Assembly: GCA_004352715.1 (NCBI GenBank)
Contig: SCFE01000050.1
Location: forward strand, 1,638,281-1,661,925
DNA length: 23,645 nt
Reading direction: 5' to 3'
Source of the DNA: Hofstenia miamia
Lineage: Eukaryota; Xenacoelomorpha; Acoela
Made by a program: the position numbers and the translations under genes. The stretch's first letter is position 1, and each line of letters starts with the position of its first letter. The notes under the pieces were generated by a model. It made no database searches, was not told the origin of the DNA, and saw only the letters and a list, made by a program, of their open reading frames with translations. Positions 1 through 9,209 of this stretch are shown here, one piece after another.

Positions 1-588
1 GAATAGCATCGTTTCCAATAATTTAGTATTTCGTACTCCAGTAGTATTGTATTTTGTATATATGTCATAAACAATGATGACATTTTCTTCATAGATTTTA
101 CGAAATTTTGTCTACTTTTAATGTAGTTTATTGGAAATAATACGTGCTTTAATATGGTATATAGCTCCTGTAAATATTTTGAGGGTACATTCAGCTTCAA
201 TAGAAATGAAATTTAATTAAAATTGAAACTAGCTTTTAATTTTAGACAATTTTTAGCAGATACTGTTTATATATCGGATTGTCGCCTTTGAATATTCCTT
301 AAGTGAATTTTCGCATTTCTATAAACGAATTCGTACTAAGCTTAATGTTTTTTATGCAACAACATGTTTAAATCGTATATTTTATACGAAATTAAAAAAT
401 ACGAAATTATTGGAATACGAAATTATTGGAAACGGTGCTTTTGGAATACAAAGTTATTGGAAACAATGCTATTGGAATAAATACGAAATTAAAAAATACG
501 GCGTTAAAAATCCTGCCCATAATATTAAGTTGTCTGGGCCCCACAACTGGATTGCCTCAGGGCCCCCCATGATGTTAATCCGGCTCTG
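1..588 (-). mobile_element. End of a hAT-like DNA transposon with GGGCCC-rich terminus
   Basis: Read on the minus strand from 588, the sequence begins CAGAGCCGGATTAAC and continues into a GC-rich block (GGGGGGCCC, GGGGCCC) unlike the AT-rich surroundings. CAG-starting ends followed by GGGCCC-rich sequence are typical of several hAT families. The 8 bases outside the end (589-596, ATTATATC) would be the target duplication, but the other end is not in the window, so this cannot be confirmed. Inside the end, 386-510 carries tandem repeats that match, inverted, the first 22 bases of the window, so the element may run leftward past base 1. No transposase coding is seen. The family call is inference from the terminus only. 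Confidence 0.45.
386..500. repeat. Tandem repeat, inverted with respect to 1-22
   Basis: Two roughly 30-base units share ATTGGAAAC, TGCT and TTGGAATA (424-450 and 454-479). Shorter TACGAAATTA units lie on either side. The first 22 bases of the window (GAATAGCATCGTTTCCAATA...) are the reverse complement of this unit with about one mismatch, giving an inverted pair about 430 bases apart. This looks like subterminal repeats of the element ending at 588. Confidence 0.6.
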
Positions 589-707
589 ATTATATCTAAA
601 AGCGGAATTTGCATTAAAGAGTATGTTTTGAAATAATTAAGTCAATATAACATGGTTTTTAAATTGTTTCCAAAATGAATTAAGTATGACTATCTACTTT
701 AGCTTTA

Positions 708-1418
708 AGTAGCGCATACACCTACAATTTCGCGCACAACAAAAATATTTGCGTACACACTTAACATTTTGTGAGCAACTTTTTGTTCGAATTATATGTA
801 TTGCTATTTTTAAAAATTAAATCTACTAGTAAAATGCCCTACAAACAATACAATCAAACAGTCTGAAGAAAGAAGACATTGTTTTGAAAGGATCTTGAGT
901 AATTTTCATCAGTTATGTAAATAATAATAAGCGGTTCAATTCTTTCTCTGTGAGAAATGAAAAATCGCAATATATAAATTGTGCATTTTCCCGAGCGCGC
1001 TACGGCCGAAATTCTACCCTGTTACCACTGCAGCAATGTTTGTGATTTCACGAGAGCGCTCTGAAATTCGTCGCGCTATTTCATTGGTTAGAATATTTAA
1101 AAGTGGTCATATGTTTCCACGAGAGCGATCTAAATTTATCCTAACATATTATTGGTTGATTTTTAATCACAAGTTTACTACAATGCCCAATCGTGCTGTT
1201 TTTTAGAGCAGAAAATAATCACTCTGAAATTAAATTATATCAGCACGGTCACGCACTACCATGACAACACACTCTTGAAAATGGACCGAGCGCTCTCGTG
1301 AAAACATGCTACCAAAAAGTGGCGCACTAAGGCCAAGTAATTAAGTCAGTGTGCTCTTGTGAAAATGCGTTGTAAATCAAGAAAGGTTTCTCGCAAAGTT
1401 GTAAGTGTGTACGCTACT
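708..1418. mobile_element. 711-bp non-autonomous DNA element with nested inverted repeats
   Basis: The left end AGTAGCGCATACACCTAC (from 708) and the reverse complement of the right end AGTAGCGTACACACTTAC (from 1418) match at about 23 of 28 positions, all mismatches being transitions. Both ends are flanked by TTA (705-707 and 1419-1421), a 3-bp target duplication as made by PIF/Harbinger-type elements. A second copy of the end sequence lies at 751-779. Further inside are inverted pairs built on TTTCACGAGAGCGCTC: plus copies at 983-1000, 1046-1062 and 1114-1131, and minus copies at 1288-1304 and 1351-1368. No transposase is visible; the small open frames inside are not protein-like. The superfamily assignment rests only on TSD length. 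Confidence 0.6.
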
Positions 1419-1515
1419 TTACAAGTCCTGTTTTGAATCAACACTGCCTATTCCTGTTATATCTAGTTTTATCCAGATTCAGAGAGAGCCTCTAATATAT
1501 TTCATAGCTGTGGCG

Positions 1516-1553
1516 CTGGTTCATTCAAGTTTTGTTAAAATATTTTTTGAGAA
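1516..1553 (+). repeat. Direct repeat, first copy (partner at 2097-2134)
   Basis: The 38-base segment CTGGTTCATTCAAG...ATATTTTTTGAGAA recurs at 2097-2134 with about three differences. The pair brackets the 58-bp array, so the interval may derive from a local duplication or from one decayed element. No function is apparent. Confidence 0.6.
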
Positions 1554-1867
1554 TAAGGAGATCTTGTGCATTCGTTTGTTTGTTCATAAATCTCGTAATT
1601 TCTGAACTTATTCAAAAGAAGTAAAGACTGAACTGATATAAATTATTCTATTTTGGAGAAGGATTGGACATTCGCTGTGATATTTTGTAAAAAAATTATT
1701 TTACTTCATTTTATAATAGTACATTTAATTTTTTAAATGTGTATTTCTATGCATTATTTTATGCTACTGCTATACTTGTTTTAAATTATTCATTAGTTCT
1801 TGTTTTCATACAGAATAAATTTGTTGTACTAAACATTAATTTTTGTTATTTTTATAAATCATTTAGT

Positions 1868-2040
1868 ATTTTAAAGTATCTTTAAGGCACTTTAAAGAAA
1901 TTAAGGTTTTGGAAAACAATATTAAACTTTAAAGAATCCTTAAGTCACTTTAAAGCAAATCACTTTTTGCAAACCCATCTAAAACTTTAAAGTATCTTAA
2001 GTTAATTTAAAGAGAATCATTGTTCAAGAACTTTAAAGTA
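1868..2040. repeat. Tandem array, 58-bp period, built on ACTTTAAAG
   Basis: TTTAAAG recurs at 1870, 1928, 1986 and 2032 (spacings 58, 58, 46). Each unit contains TTTAAAGTATC or TTTAAAGAATC, then TTAAG, then a second TTTAAAG-like word, so each carries two copies of the TTTAAA palindrome. The units have diverged by substitutions and small indels. Confidence 0.7.
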
Positions 2041-2096
2041 TAAAACAAGAGAATTATTGGAACTTTGAAGATTTTGTTAGTATCAGTTCCTTGGGA

Positions 2097-2134
2097 CTGG
2101 TTCATTCAAGTTTTGGTGAAATATTTTTTGAGAA
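2097..2134 (+). repeat. Direct repeat, second copy (partner at 1516-1553)
   Basis: Second copy of the 38-base repeat, lying just after the tandem array. Confidence 0.6.
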
Positions 2135-4850
2135 ATTATGCACTTGTAGTTAAGTTGATTTTCATGATATTTTAAAATGTATAAAAAATATGAAATTCTG
2201 ATAACAAAACATGTTTTGTTTGAAAGTAAACGAATACAATTAGTAAACAAAGTCCACTGTGGATATAAGCAATCAATTTGCGACTGGTACTTGTTTAATT
2301 GGTAAATATGTTTAATGAAATTTTATATAAATAGAAACAAAGCGCTGTAAAAATGATGGAAATTTATTCTTTAGTAGTTTATCTTTGCTTCGTGGTTTGA
2401 TTAATTATATTTAAATGTGCAGCTAAGCATTCGTTGTGTGTAACGATTGAGGGCTGTTTGTGAGGGATTGTTATTAGATGTCAGCCTCGATAATTGCATG
2501 CAGATAAGTTAGGGCTAGCAATAGGTATGTTTTTCTCATGCTTAGCTGGCTACCACTCGTTTGTATTACATGTAGTAACAAGTACGTGAAAGGCTGATAG
2601 CCACGCCATAGGTATGTTAATTACGAACGCTATTTTAGATCCAAATGATTTGACTTATAAGAGACCATGTTGATTGTATCGTATCTATGTGTAGGTTAGA
2701 AGCTGCCGTAGTTTATAGTTATCTTTTTATCTTGTCTGCATAGCCAGTGTTGTGTTCTTTTTACGTGTCAGTCATTATTGTATATATCTTTTAACTAAAT
2801 GTAGGAAGCTGCTCTATTTTTATATTAGCTATTTTTAATTTGTGCAATAGCAGCTACTGTCAGGTTGAAATATGAAATCTTATCCATACATTAAAGTAAC
2901 ACGTATTGAGAATGAGAGTTAAGTCGATTAGTGACTGGTATTTATTACACCGTAAGTAAGTCACACATAACAAAACTCTTTCATTGAGACTGAGCTGAGT
3001 TGCAGTGGATGGAATGGTGGATATGAATAAATGGAATGGATCGAACTGTTGATAAACTGCGTACTGTTTTTGTGATACAGCTTCGGGCAAGTGTGTCCAT
3101 CACCTTCGGAGATGCTACCTAAATAGTAGTGGTGAATTGTTACGCTAGTTTTGGAGTATTAATTGAGTTATCTCTATAGTTATACAAATATGAAAGAACA
3201 GTGAGAGTGAATGTACACATTACCCCCACATATTGGAATCTGTATGGTGTCGTATCTAAATTATACTGCGTTATTCTGCACATCCTTTGCTTGGGTGATG
3301 ATGTTACACTACTTTTACATAATTAAATGTTTAGTATAAGAATAAAACAATTAAAACATACAAATATATAATTTGCTACATTTAATATGTAAATTATACA
3401 TTATTCTTGATCAGATACAAATGCAGCACAGCACAGCGCAAAAATTGTAAACCTGAACTCTTATTACATTAAGAATAGATTGATAAAGATCAGTATAAGA
3501 AGTACTGAAATCGAAGTAAAAGTTGACCTAGAATTTGAATGTGCAAAAACTATAGGAAATAGAAACCATTGTCGGCTTTCTCGCTAGGAAAGCTAACAAG
3601 TTGTGGCATATAGGTTTTTATAGTTATCTTCTGCTTTCTGTAAAATTGTATTTGTTAATTTAATAAAATCAAAAAATCAAGTGATTGCTTACCTGGCCAT
3701 AGCTTCATGGTTCTACCAACATGTAAATGTGTCAGTCTGTGCTAGTGACAGCCTAACTAGTCTTGCCATATCAGCTTTGTCTACACCAAATAAACTACCA
3801 TTACAAAAGTTGTTAATAAATCAGGTGAAAAGAAGTATAAAAACATTTTACAAATTAGTCATTTAAGGCTATTTTTGAGGCTTTTGCTAAATGGGTTCAG
3901 CCAAGAAAAGATTCAATAATATCGTAGAAAATGTATGTTCATACACAAAGCAAGATAAATGTATTCATACCAAAAAATAACACAGTTATTTTTTACGACT
4001 GTCTTCTATAACAATTTGCTCGCATTGATTTAATGGAGAAAATTTTAAGCTCTATTTTGTTCTGAAATAACTTTTATCAGCAGAAGTTGACTTTCTAATA
4101 TACATATTTGTTTACTAATGTTCCTATCTTTATTTAGCAGATAAACCAAATCTTCAAAATCAATGCAAATCCTGCTTTCATTTGTCTTTACTTTGTCGTC
4201 GGCATCATTTTGTAAAAATTGTGACTTTTCAAAATCATATCACAGCATGTTAAGAATAGCTGCTATATACTATTTGTGCGCTAATGCTCATCTAAACGCC
4301 ATTAGGAATCAGCTATGCAATGGTGGACTAACAATCGATTACAAATTAAACTATTTAATCACATATGCCTAGCGTTATACCAAATGGTAATCAAACTAAA
4401 ATCTAATTCATTTATCGCAAGCTTTCGAGCTTCCAAAATTAAAGTAATCTCGGTATCCTATCTAGTACTTAGCCATTAAGGTAGTGTTTAATTTTTCTTA
4501 GAAAATACTTCTATCCAATCGCACATTTTATTTTAATTACCGGATTGTAAATAAAAACGCTTACTCTCTATTCATTATTGTCTATATTTGATATATAGTT
4601 AATCATAGTGTTTCGTGGATGTCATAAACTAGAGCTCACGCTATTATGTGGGCATTCAACATTTCATTATAAGACATCAAATACTATAAAACTGAATTTC
4701 AAAAATAATTAGAAAAAAATTGATTTTTAAGCATAATAATTGTATTTAAAGTAATTAAAAACATGGAAATTTAAAGTGTAGTATTACCAAATCGTCTTCA
4801 GTAGTACATTCATGCCAGGGTGCTAAAAGTAATATGGAAAATTCTGCTTT
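2135..4850. other. Intergenic AT-rich sequence, no gene identified
   Basis: I see only short open frames of chance length. The one notable signal is a near-perfect splice donor on the minus strand at 3693/3692 (CCAG|GTAAGC), but no coherent coding exon precedes it. An open frame at 4163-4372 starts with a hydrophobic stretch resembling a signal peptide, but it has no other support. Confidence 0.5.
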
Positions 4851-4856
4851 TTTATT
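4851..4856 (-). promoter_or_regulatory. Candidate polyadenylation signal AATAAA
   Basis: AATAAA on the minus strand lies about 118 bases downstream of the stop codon of the secreted-protein frame (TAA at 4976-4974), a normal 3' UTR distance. In AT-rich DNA this hexamer is common, so the support comes mainly from position. Confidence 0.4.
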
Positions 4857-4973
4857 CTACTCAAACATAACTAAAGGGAATGAATGTTTAGGAGCGTACT
4901 TTGTTAGTATATGTCATTAAACTTTTTTCAATGCACTTTTAGATCTAATGAACTTTGTTAAACTAAGTGAATA

Positions 4974-5513
4974 TTAATTTTGTAATTCCATCTCTACAGA
5001 ATCGAATTCAGTATTTAGTGAGCTTGCAAGTGTAAATGGTCGTTTCGTTGTAAACACCTGATTTCTGACTTCTACCAAAATTTGTTCGATTTGAGCCCAA
5101 TCTTGAGTTGGACTTTTTTCAATATAAATTTCTTTTATACTTGTCTTAGATAGACATATGCCTGGACACGGGTTTGAAAATAGTGTTAAGTTGTTCAATA
5201 AGTTATAAGTAGAAATTTCGGGATATAGTACGTTGCAATATTGTAACAATGATGTCGAAATTCTAAAGAACATTATTTTTCCTCTTGATGCGGCATGTAT
5301 GTTTGATCCAAGATGTATTTTAACAATTACCAAAGTGCAGCAATTCGGATCATACAAGGTGGAGTATTTTTTAGAGTAAAATGATAAAGCGTTAACAGTT
5401 TCGGTGAACTCAAAAACAACGACTTTTTTAATACTGGGAATTTCAACCATTATAAAGCGAACACAATCTTTTTTCAAATCATCAATTTCAATTTTTGTTT
5501 GAATGACATTCAA
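4974..5513 (-). CDS. Unknown secreted protein, C-terminal part (frame 2)
   Basis: This 179-codon frame overlaps the end of the upstream frame (5488-6288) by 26 bases and is +1 relative to it. It is read here as the C-terminal half of the same protein rather than a separate gene: its first ATG (5513) immediately follows an in-frame TGA, it has no signal peptide of its own, and its composition matches the upstream part. It contains six cysteines, including a CC pair and a C-x3-C (in NPCPGIC), and one N-glycosylation sequon (NLT). The C-terminus is acidic and there is no membrane segment. A candidate AATAAA follows at 4851. I do not recognise the family. Either an indel in the AAAAA run near 5490-5500 (mutation or assembly error) or a real frameshift separates the halves. 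Confidence 0.6.
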   Translation of the reverse strand: MNVIQTKIEIDDLKKDCVRFIMVEIPSIKKVVVFEFTETVNALSFYSKKYSTLYDPNCCTLVIVKIHLGSNIHAASRGKIMFFRISTSLLQYCNVLYPEISTYNLLNNLTLFSNPCPGICLSKTSIKEIYIEKSPTQDWAQIEQILVEVRNQVFTTKRPFTLASSLNTEFDSVEMELQN

Positions 5514-6288
5514 TGTGGATTTGCTCTGCCGATCCTTCGGTATTTATTTTACTCCAGATCCCACCACAACCTTCAAGGTGTTCTCCATGCAATACGAATC
5601 TTATTGTTATTTCAATGCATATTGGTTGAAGAGAAAATCCGATTTTGAAATGATGTTTGTAACCATCATATTCAGAATTATAATTTATAGTGCATCCAGA
5701 GCTTTCAGAATGACAAGATATCGCATAGTGTTTCTTCAAGCATTCAGAACACGGATGACAGAAAATTTCTTCAATTACCAATTGGCCGCTCAAATTTTCG
5801 AAGCCCACCTTGACTTCATCTTTATCATAGAAATCAACTGCTTGCATGTCAGAATAGCTCAAATATTTTGCCGAATATAGTTGCAAAACAAAAAAATCGC
5901 TGTCGTTCATTTTTTTGGAGACAACTGTGAATCTGTTGTACTGACTAAACTTCAGATTTACAAATTGTATAGAAAGAAATTTCGCTTCGGTTTTTACCTG
6001 TGCATGGGTAGAACATCTTAGTGTGTCATTGGCATATCTAAACTTCATGGATATTCTGTAATTTGTTTCATATCGAGGCAGCCATTTGTATTCCATATTT
6101 TCATGTTCTAGAGGTGCTGCGCTACTAAATGTACATTCTAAGTTATATTTGTTATATAAGGCACCTGCACAAATAGAAATCAGGTTTGCGTTGCACCATT
6201 CAGAACACTGTCTTTCTAAAATTGCCCTCAAGGCAGAAGAAAAATCATAGAAAATAAATATGAGGATCCAAAGTATGCCAAGCATCAT
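5488..6288 (-). CDS. Unknown secreted cysteine-rich protein, N-terminal part (frame 1)
   Basis: This 266-codon frame is the longest credible coding region in the window. The start is fixed by an in-frame TGA five codons upstream of a double ATG at 6288. Residues 1-19 form a classic signal peptide (MMLGILWILIFIFYDFSSA), so the product is probably exported. The mature part has about 13 cysteines in two groups: C28, C32, C40, C52 and one after the NDT sequon; then a C-x2-C-x2-C cluster (FCHPCSEC) followed by further cysteines. Sequons NDT, NDS and NLS support an extracellular, glycosylated, disulfide-bonded protein. No transmembrane segment or known domain is recognised. The frame ends at a TGA inside a 26-base overlap with the +1 frame 4974-5513. 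The gene appears intronless here, or this is a large exon. Function unknown. Confidence 0.7.
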   Translation of the reverse strand: MMLGILWILIFIFYDFSSALRAILERQCSEWCNANLISICAGALYNKYNLECTFSSAAPLEHENMEYKWLPRYETNYRISMKFRYANDTLRCSTHAQVKTEAKFLSIQFVNLKFSQYNRFTVVSKKMNDSDFFVLQLYSAKYLSYSDMQAVDFYDKDEVKVGFENLSGQLVIEEIFCHPCSECLKKHYAISCHSESSGCTINYNSEYDGYKHHFKIGFSLQPICIEITIRFVLHGEHLEGCGGIWSKINTEGSAEQIHIECHSNKN

Positions 6289-7428
6289 GAGTAGTTTCTT
6301 TCACCTTTGAACGTTTCATTTCTGCTAGGTTTCAATTGGATGTTCATTCGGCTGCAATCCAATTGCATCACATGAAAACTTTCATTCACCGTACTCAAAC
6401 TCAATATTTCCTTAAATGAATTTACAAAACACTAAAATTGAAAGTGGTTTGATTAATCTATACAAAATAGTATTTAGGTAAAAATATTGCACCATACAAA
6501 TGTGTTGTGCTCTGAGTTGCAACTAGATTTTTTAGTAAAATTTTTTAAGAACCTAAAAATTTGAAAATATTTAAATACTTGAAGGCATTTTATTAAAAGC
6601 CAGAGAATTATTGTTAGCCATAGAATTTTCTTATAATATAAGAAATAGAAGGATATTTCATTTTTCAAGTATATAAAAATTGAATTTTTATAATCTGAAA
6701 TTTTCTTAGATCTATTGTGTAAATTACCGTTTGGAAGTATGTATTTACCAAGATATTAATGCAAGTTTTGTGCATAAAAATATATCTATTAATGCATGCA
6801 ACGTATCCAAATATGGAAAACAATGCCTAAAAGAATTCTTGAAGCAACATTTTCTAAGGAACTTGGAGTATTTCATTTTATATATTTGCTGGATATTTTT
6901 TATAGTAATCATATGAACATAGTTTTAATGTATTTCCATCGAATCCGCTGTAATAAAAGTTTTATAGGCCTGAGAACAAGGTAGGACCATTCTAACTATA
7001 GCAATGTCAATTAGGACAAAAATGAAACGGTGGGTTATATAGTTTGTATAGACTTAAAAAAGGGACTTGCACCTGCTAACAATTTCAAGGATTTGTGAAC
7101 AACTCATTCTACCAATAATTCAGATGTGAAATTTAAGAAATTAATGTTAACTTGCTCCATTCAATAGCCCGAAGAACAGCATTGTTATATATGAAGATTA
7201 GTGGTCCCAATATTAATCATAGGAAAGAAATTTGAAGATTTCAATTTGTTTTTTGTTATGGTTTTAGATAGACTTTCTAAAAAATAAACAGTGCCGATCT
7301 TACTATAGTATTAAAATATGTTTATTGTTGTGAATGAAAACACAAGTTAAACACAGGTTAATTAGTTGTAGTTGGGATTGACTACAATATGGATTAGTAT
7401 AATATTAAATTAGTAAAATGACCATATA
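6289..7428. other. Intergenic AT-rich sequence upstream of the secreted-protein gene
   Basis: The first part should hold the 5' UTR and promoter of the minus-strand gene starting at 6288, but I cannot point to a convincing TATA box or initiator in such AT-rich DNA. A possible acceptor (TTGCAG on the minus strand, about 6340) would allow a 5' UTR intron. The remaining open frames are short and not protein-like. Confidence 0.4.
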
Positions 7429-7630
7429 CTCTATCTATCTATCTNNNNNNNNNNNNNNNNNNNNNNNNNNNNNNNNNNNNNNNNNNNNNNNNNNNNNNNN
7501 NNNNNNNNNNNNNNNNNNNNNNNNNNNNNNNNNNNNNNNNNNNNNNNNNNNNNNNNNNNNNNNNNNNNNNNNNNNNNNNNNNNNNNNNNNATATATATAT
7601 ATATATATATATACCGGTATATACCGGTAT
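7429..7630. repeat. Microsatellite-flanked assembly gap with ATACCGGTAT pair
   Basis: A (TCTA)n run ends at 7444, 146 N follow (7445-7590), then (AT)n to 7610 and two consecutive copies of the perfect palindrome ATACCGGTAT (7611-7630). The gap is probably a collapsed or unsequenced simple repeat. Confidence 0.85.
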
Positions 7631-7639
7631 ATATAATTA

Positions 7640-8620
7640 TAGGAAGTTAAGTTTTTTAAAGTTTATGTAAAAGGAATTAGACAACATTGCCTCCGGAGAG
7701 AACACATTTCCAAAATTTGTCTTTAATTGAGTCCTTCGAATTCTTCTGCATCCTCGGGGTAAATTTTACTTTGGATTCCAGCAAATAATGCTTGAGTTTT
7801 TGCATATTTTTTGAATCTTTTTTTCCACATCATCCTTCACGATCCACCAAACATTTTCTATAGGTAAAAGATCCTCTGATTTGGCAGGCCACTGCAAAAT
7901 TAGCATGTTTTTTCTTTGAAGAAATTTTGCGTAAGTTTTGAAGAATAGGAGTTGCCCCATCTTGTTGAAGAATCCATCCGATAAAGCGGTCCGCAAATGG
8001 GATAAACTCTGCCAAAATATTAGTATGCTTTGAACTGCCTACAGTACGTCCTTCCACAACTTTCAGGTAAAAACTTTTATAGCTCAAAACACCAAACCAT
8101 GCAAGTTTGAAAATTTCGGAGATGTCTTTAGAGACATCTTGTGGCTTTCGTAGACCAATGAGAAATGTTGTTTCTATGCAGCTGGAACATGGACTCATTG
8201 ATTATGAAAATATTTCTGAAAAATCCATCCAGCGACCATATTTCACAAAAGCTAACCCGGTCTTCTTTCTGTTTTTGTGTCAAAAGTGGCACATTTTTTA
8301 CAGATCCCCGCCTTTATAAATGTTCGGTACATTGTCGATGTTGAGACAACTTTTTTATGAGTTTCTTGAAACTTTGATTTCAAAAAAAGATTTTGATTTT
8401 GACAAAACTTTTCCTCTCATTTCCAGACAATTTGAGGGGTCCACCAATTGATTCTTACTTTTTAGCATGTTCGTTTCAGTCAACTTTTTGAAGTTTCTGT
8501 AGATTGTTCTTGGGTTCATACCCTATATCTTGAGTAGTTTTGCCTTCTGTGGTTCTAGTAGGGTAAAGATATTGTAGAACGTTCTTACATCTTGCGATGT
8601 TACTCACAACTTCAATAAGA
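7640..8620 (-). pseudogene. Decayed Tc1/mariner transposase
   Basis: Translations of the minus strand in alternating frames give a Tc1-type transposase in order. A helix-turn-helix piece contains NPRTIYRNFKKL (about 8500). Next come the first catalytic region read as INESMFQLHRNN, where the usual Asp before Glu-Ser is Asn (about 8190), and KVVEGRTV. The second catalytic Asp follows in GWILQQDGATPI (about 7970), then LQWPAKSEDLLPIENVWWIVKDDVEKK, which carries the third acidic residue in the PIEN motif (about 7860). Family members catalyse cut-and-paste transposition at TA sites. Several frameshifts and stops plus the altered first Asp show it is dead. Terminal inverted repeats were not found; an assembly gap lies nearby on each side. 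Confidence 0.88.
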
Positions 8621-8908
8621 ATTTTAGAGATTAATGATAATCTTGTGAAACTGCTTTGCCTCTAATTACAAACGTTACACGATTCAATCAAAAACACCTA
8701 AGTGCTTTAGGAATTAAAGAAAGAATTTCATCATGATTTTCTTTTGCTTTAGGTCTCCAAATATATTTTTAATGAATTTTGTTTCTTTCACCATGCTTTT
8801 TACTTAGGTAATATAGTCTTTACTCTTGAATTTCTTAGGTTGCAATTGAATTAAGGTGAAGCAATCCTGCTTTCGTGATTATCACAAAATTTCCTTCTTG
8901 GCCTACAT

Positions 8909-9200
8909 NNNNNNNNNNNNNNNNNNNNNNNNNNNNNNNNNNNNNNNNNNNNNNNNNNNNNNNNNNNNNNNNNNNNNNNNNNNNNNNNNNNNNNNNNNNN
9001 NNNNNNNNNNNNNNNNNNNNNNNNNNNNNNNNNNNNNNNNNNNNNNNNNNNNNNNNNNNNNNNNNNNNNNNNNNNNNNNNNNNNNNNNNNNNNNNNNNNN
9101 NNNNNNNNNNNNNNNNNNNNNNNNNNNNNNNNNNNNNNNNNNNNNNNNNNNNNNNNNNNNNNNNNNNNNNNNNNNNNNNNTATATATATATATATATATA
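8909..9200. other. Assembly gap followed by (TA)n
   Basis: 272 N (8909-9180) run into (TA)10 at 9181-9200. Nothing can be read inside; the open frames that cross it are artefacts of the N run. Confidence 0.95.
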
Positions 9201-9209
9201 CTATGCTGT

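Noticed and set aside
979-1206. 75-codon plus-strand frame
   Set aside because: It lies inside the inverted-repeat element and arises from its repeat words (two ERS motifs).
1516-1530. GGTTCATTCAA as a possible tRNA B box
   Set aside because: It deviates from the GGTTCGANTCC consensus, and no A box or cloverleaf could be drawn around either copy.
2860-3090. 76-codon minus-strand frame
   Set aside because: No recognisable motif or context; typical chance frame.
3681-3800. Strong minus-strand donor CCAG|GTAAGC at 3693/3692
   Set aside because: The sequence upstream on that strand has stops in every frame within a short distance, so no coding exon can be assigned; it could be untranslated or chance.
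4163-4372. 69-codon plus-strand frame with a signal-peptide-like start
   Set aside because: Length is within chance for this composition, and there is no homology, splice context or polyA signal to support it.
5503-5880. 125-codon plus-strand frame
   Set aside because: Antisense shadow of the secreted-protein coding region.
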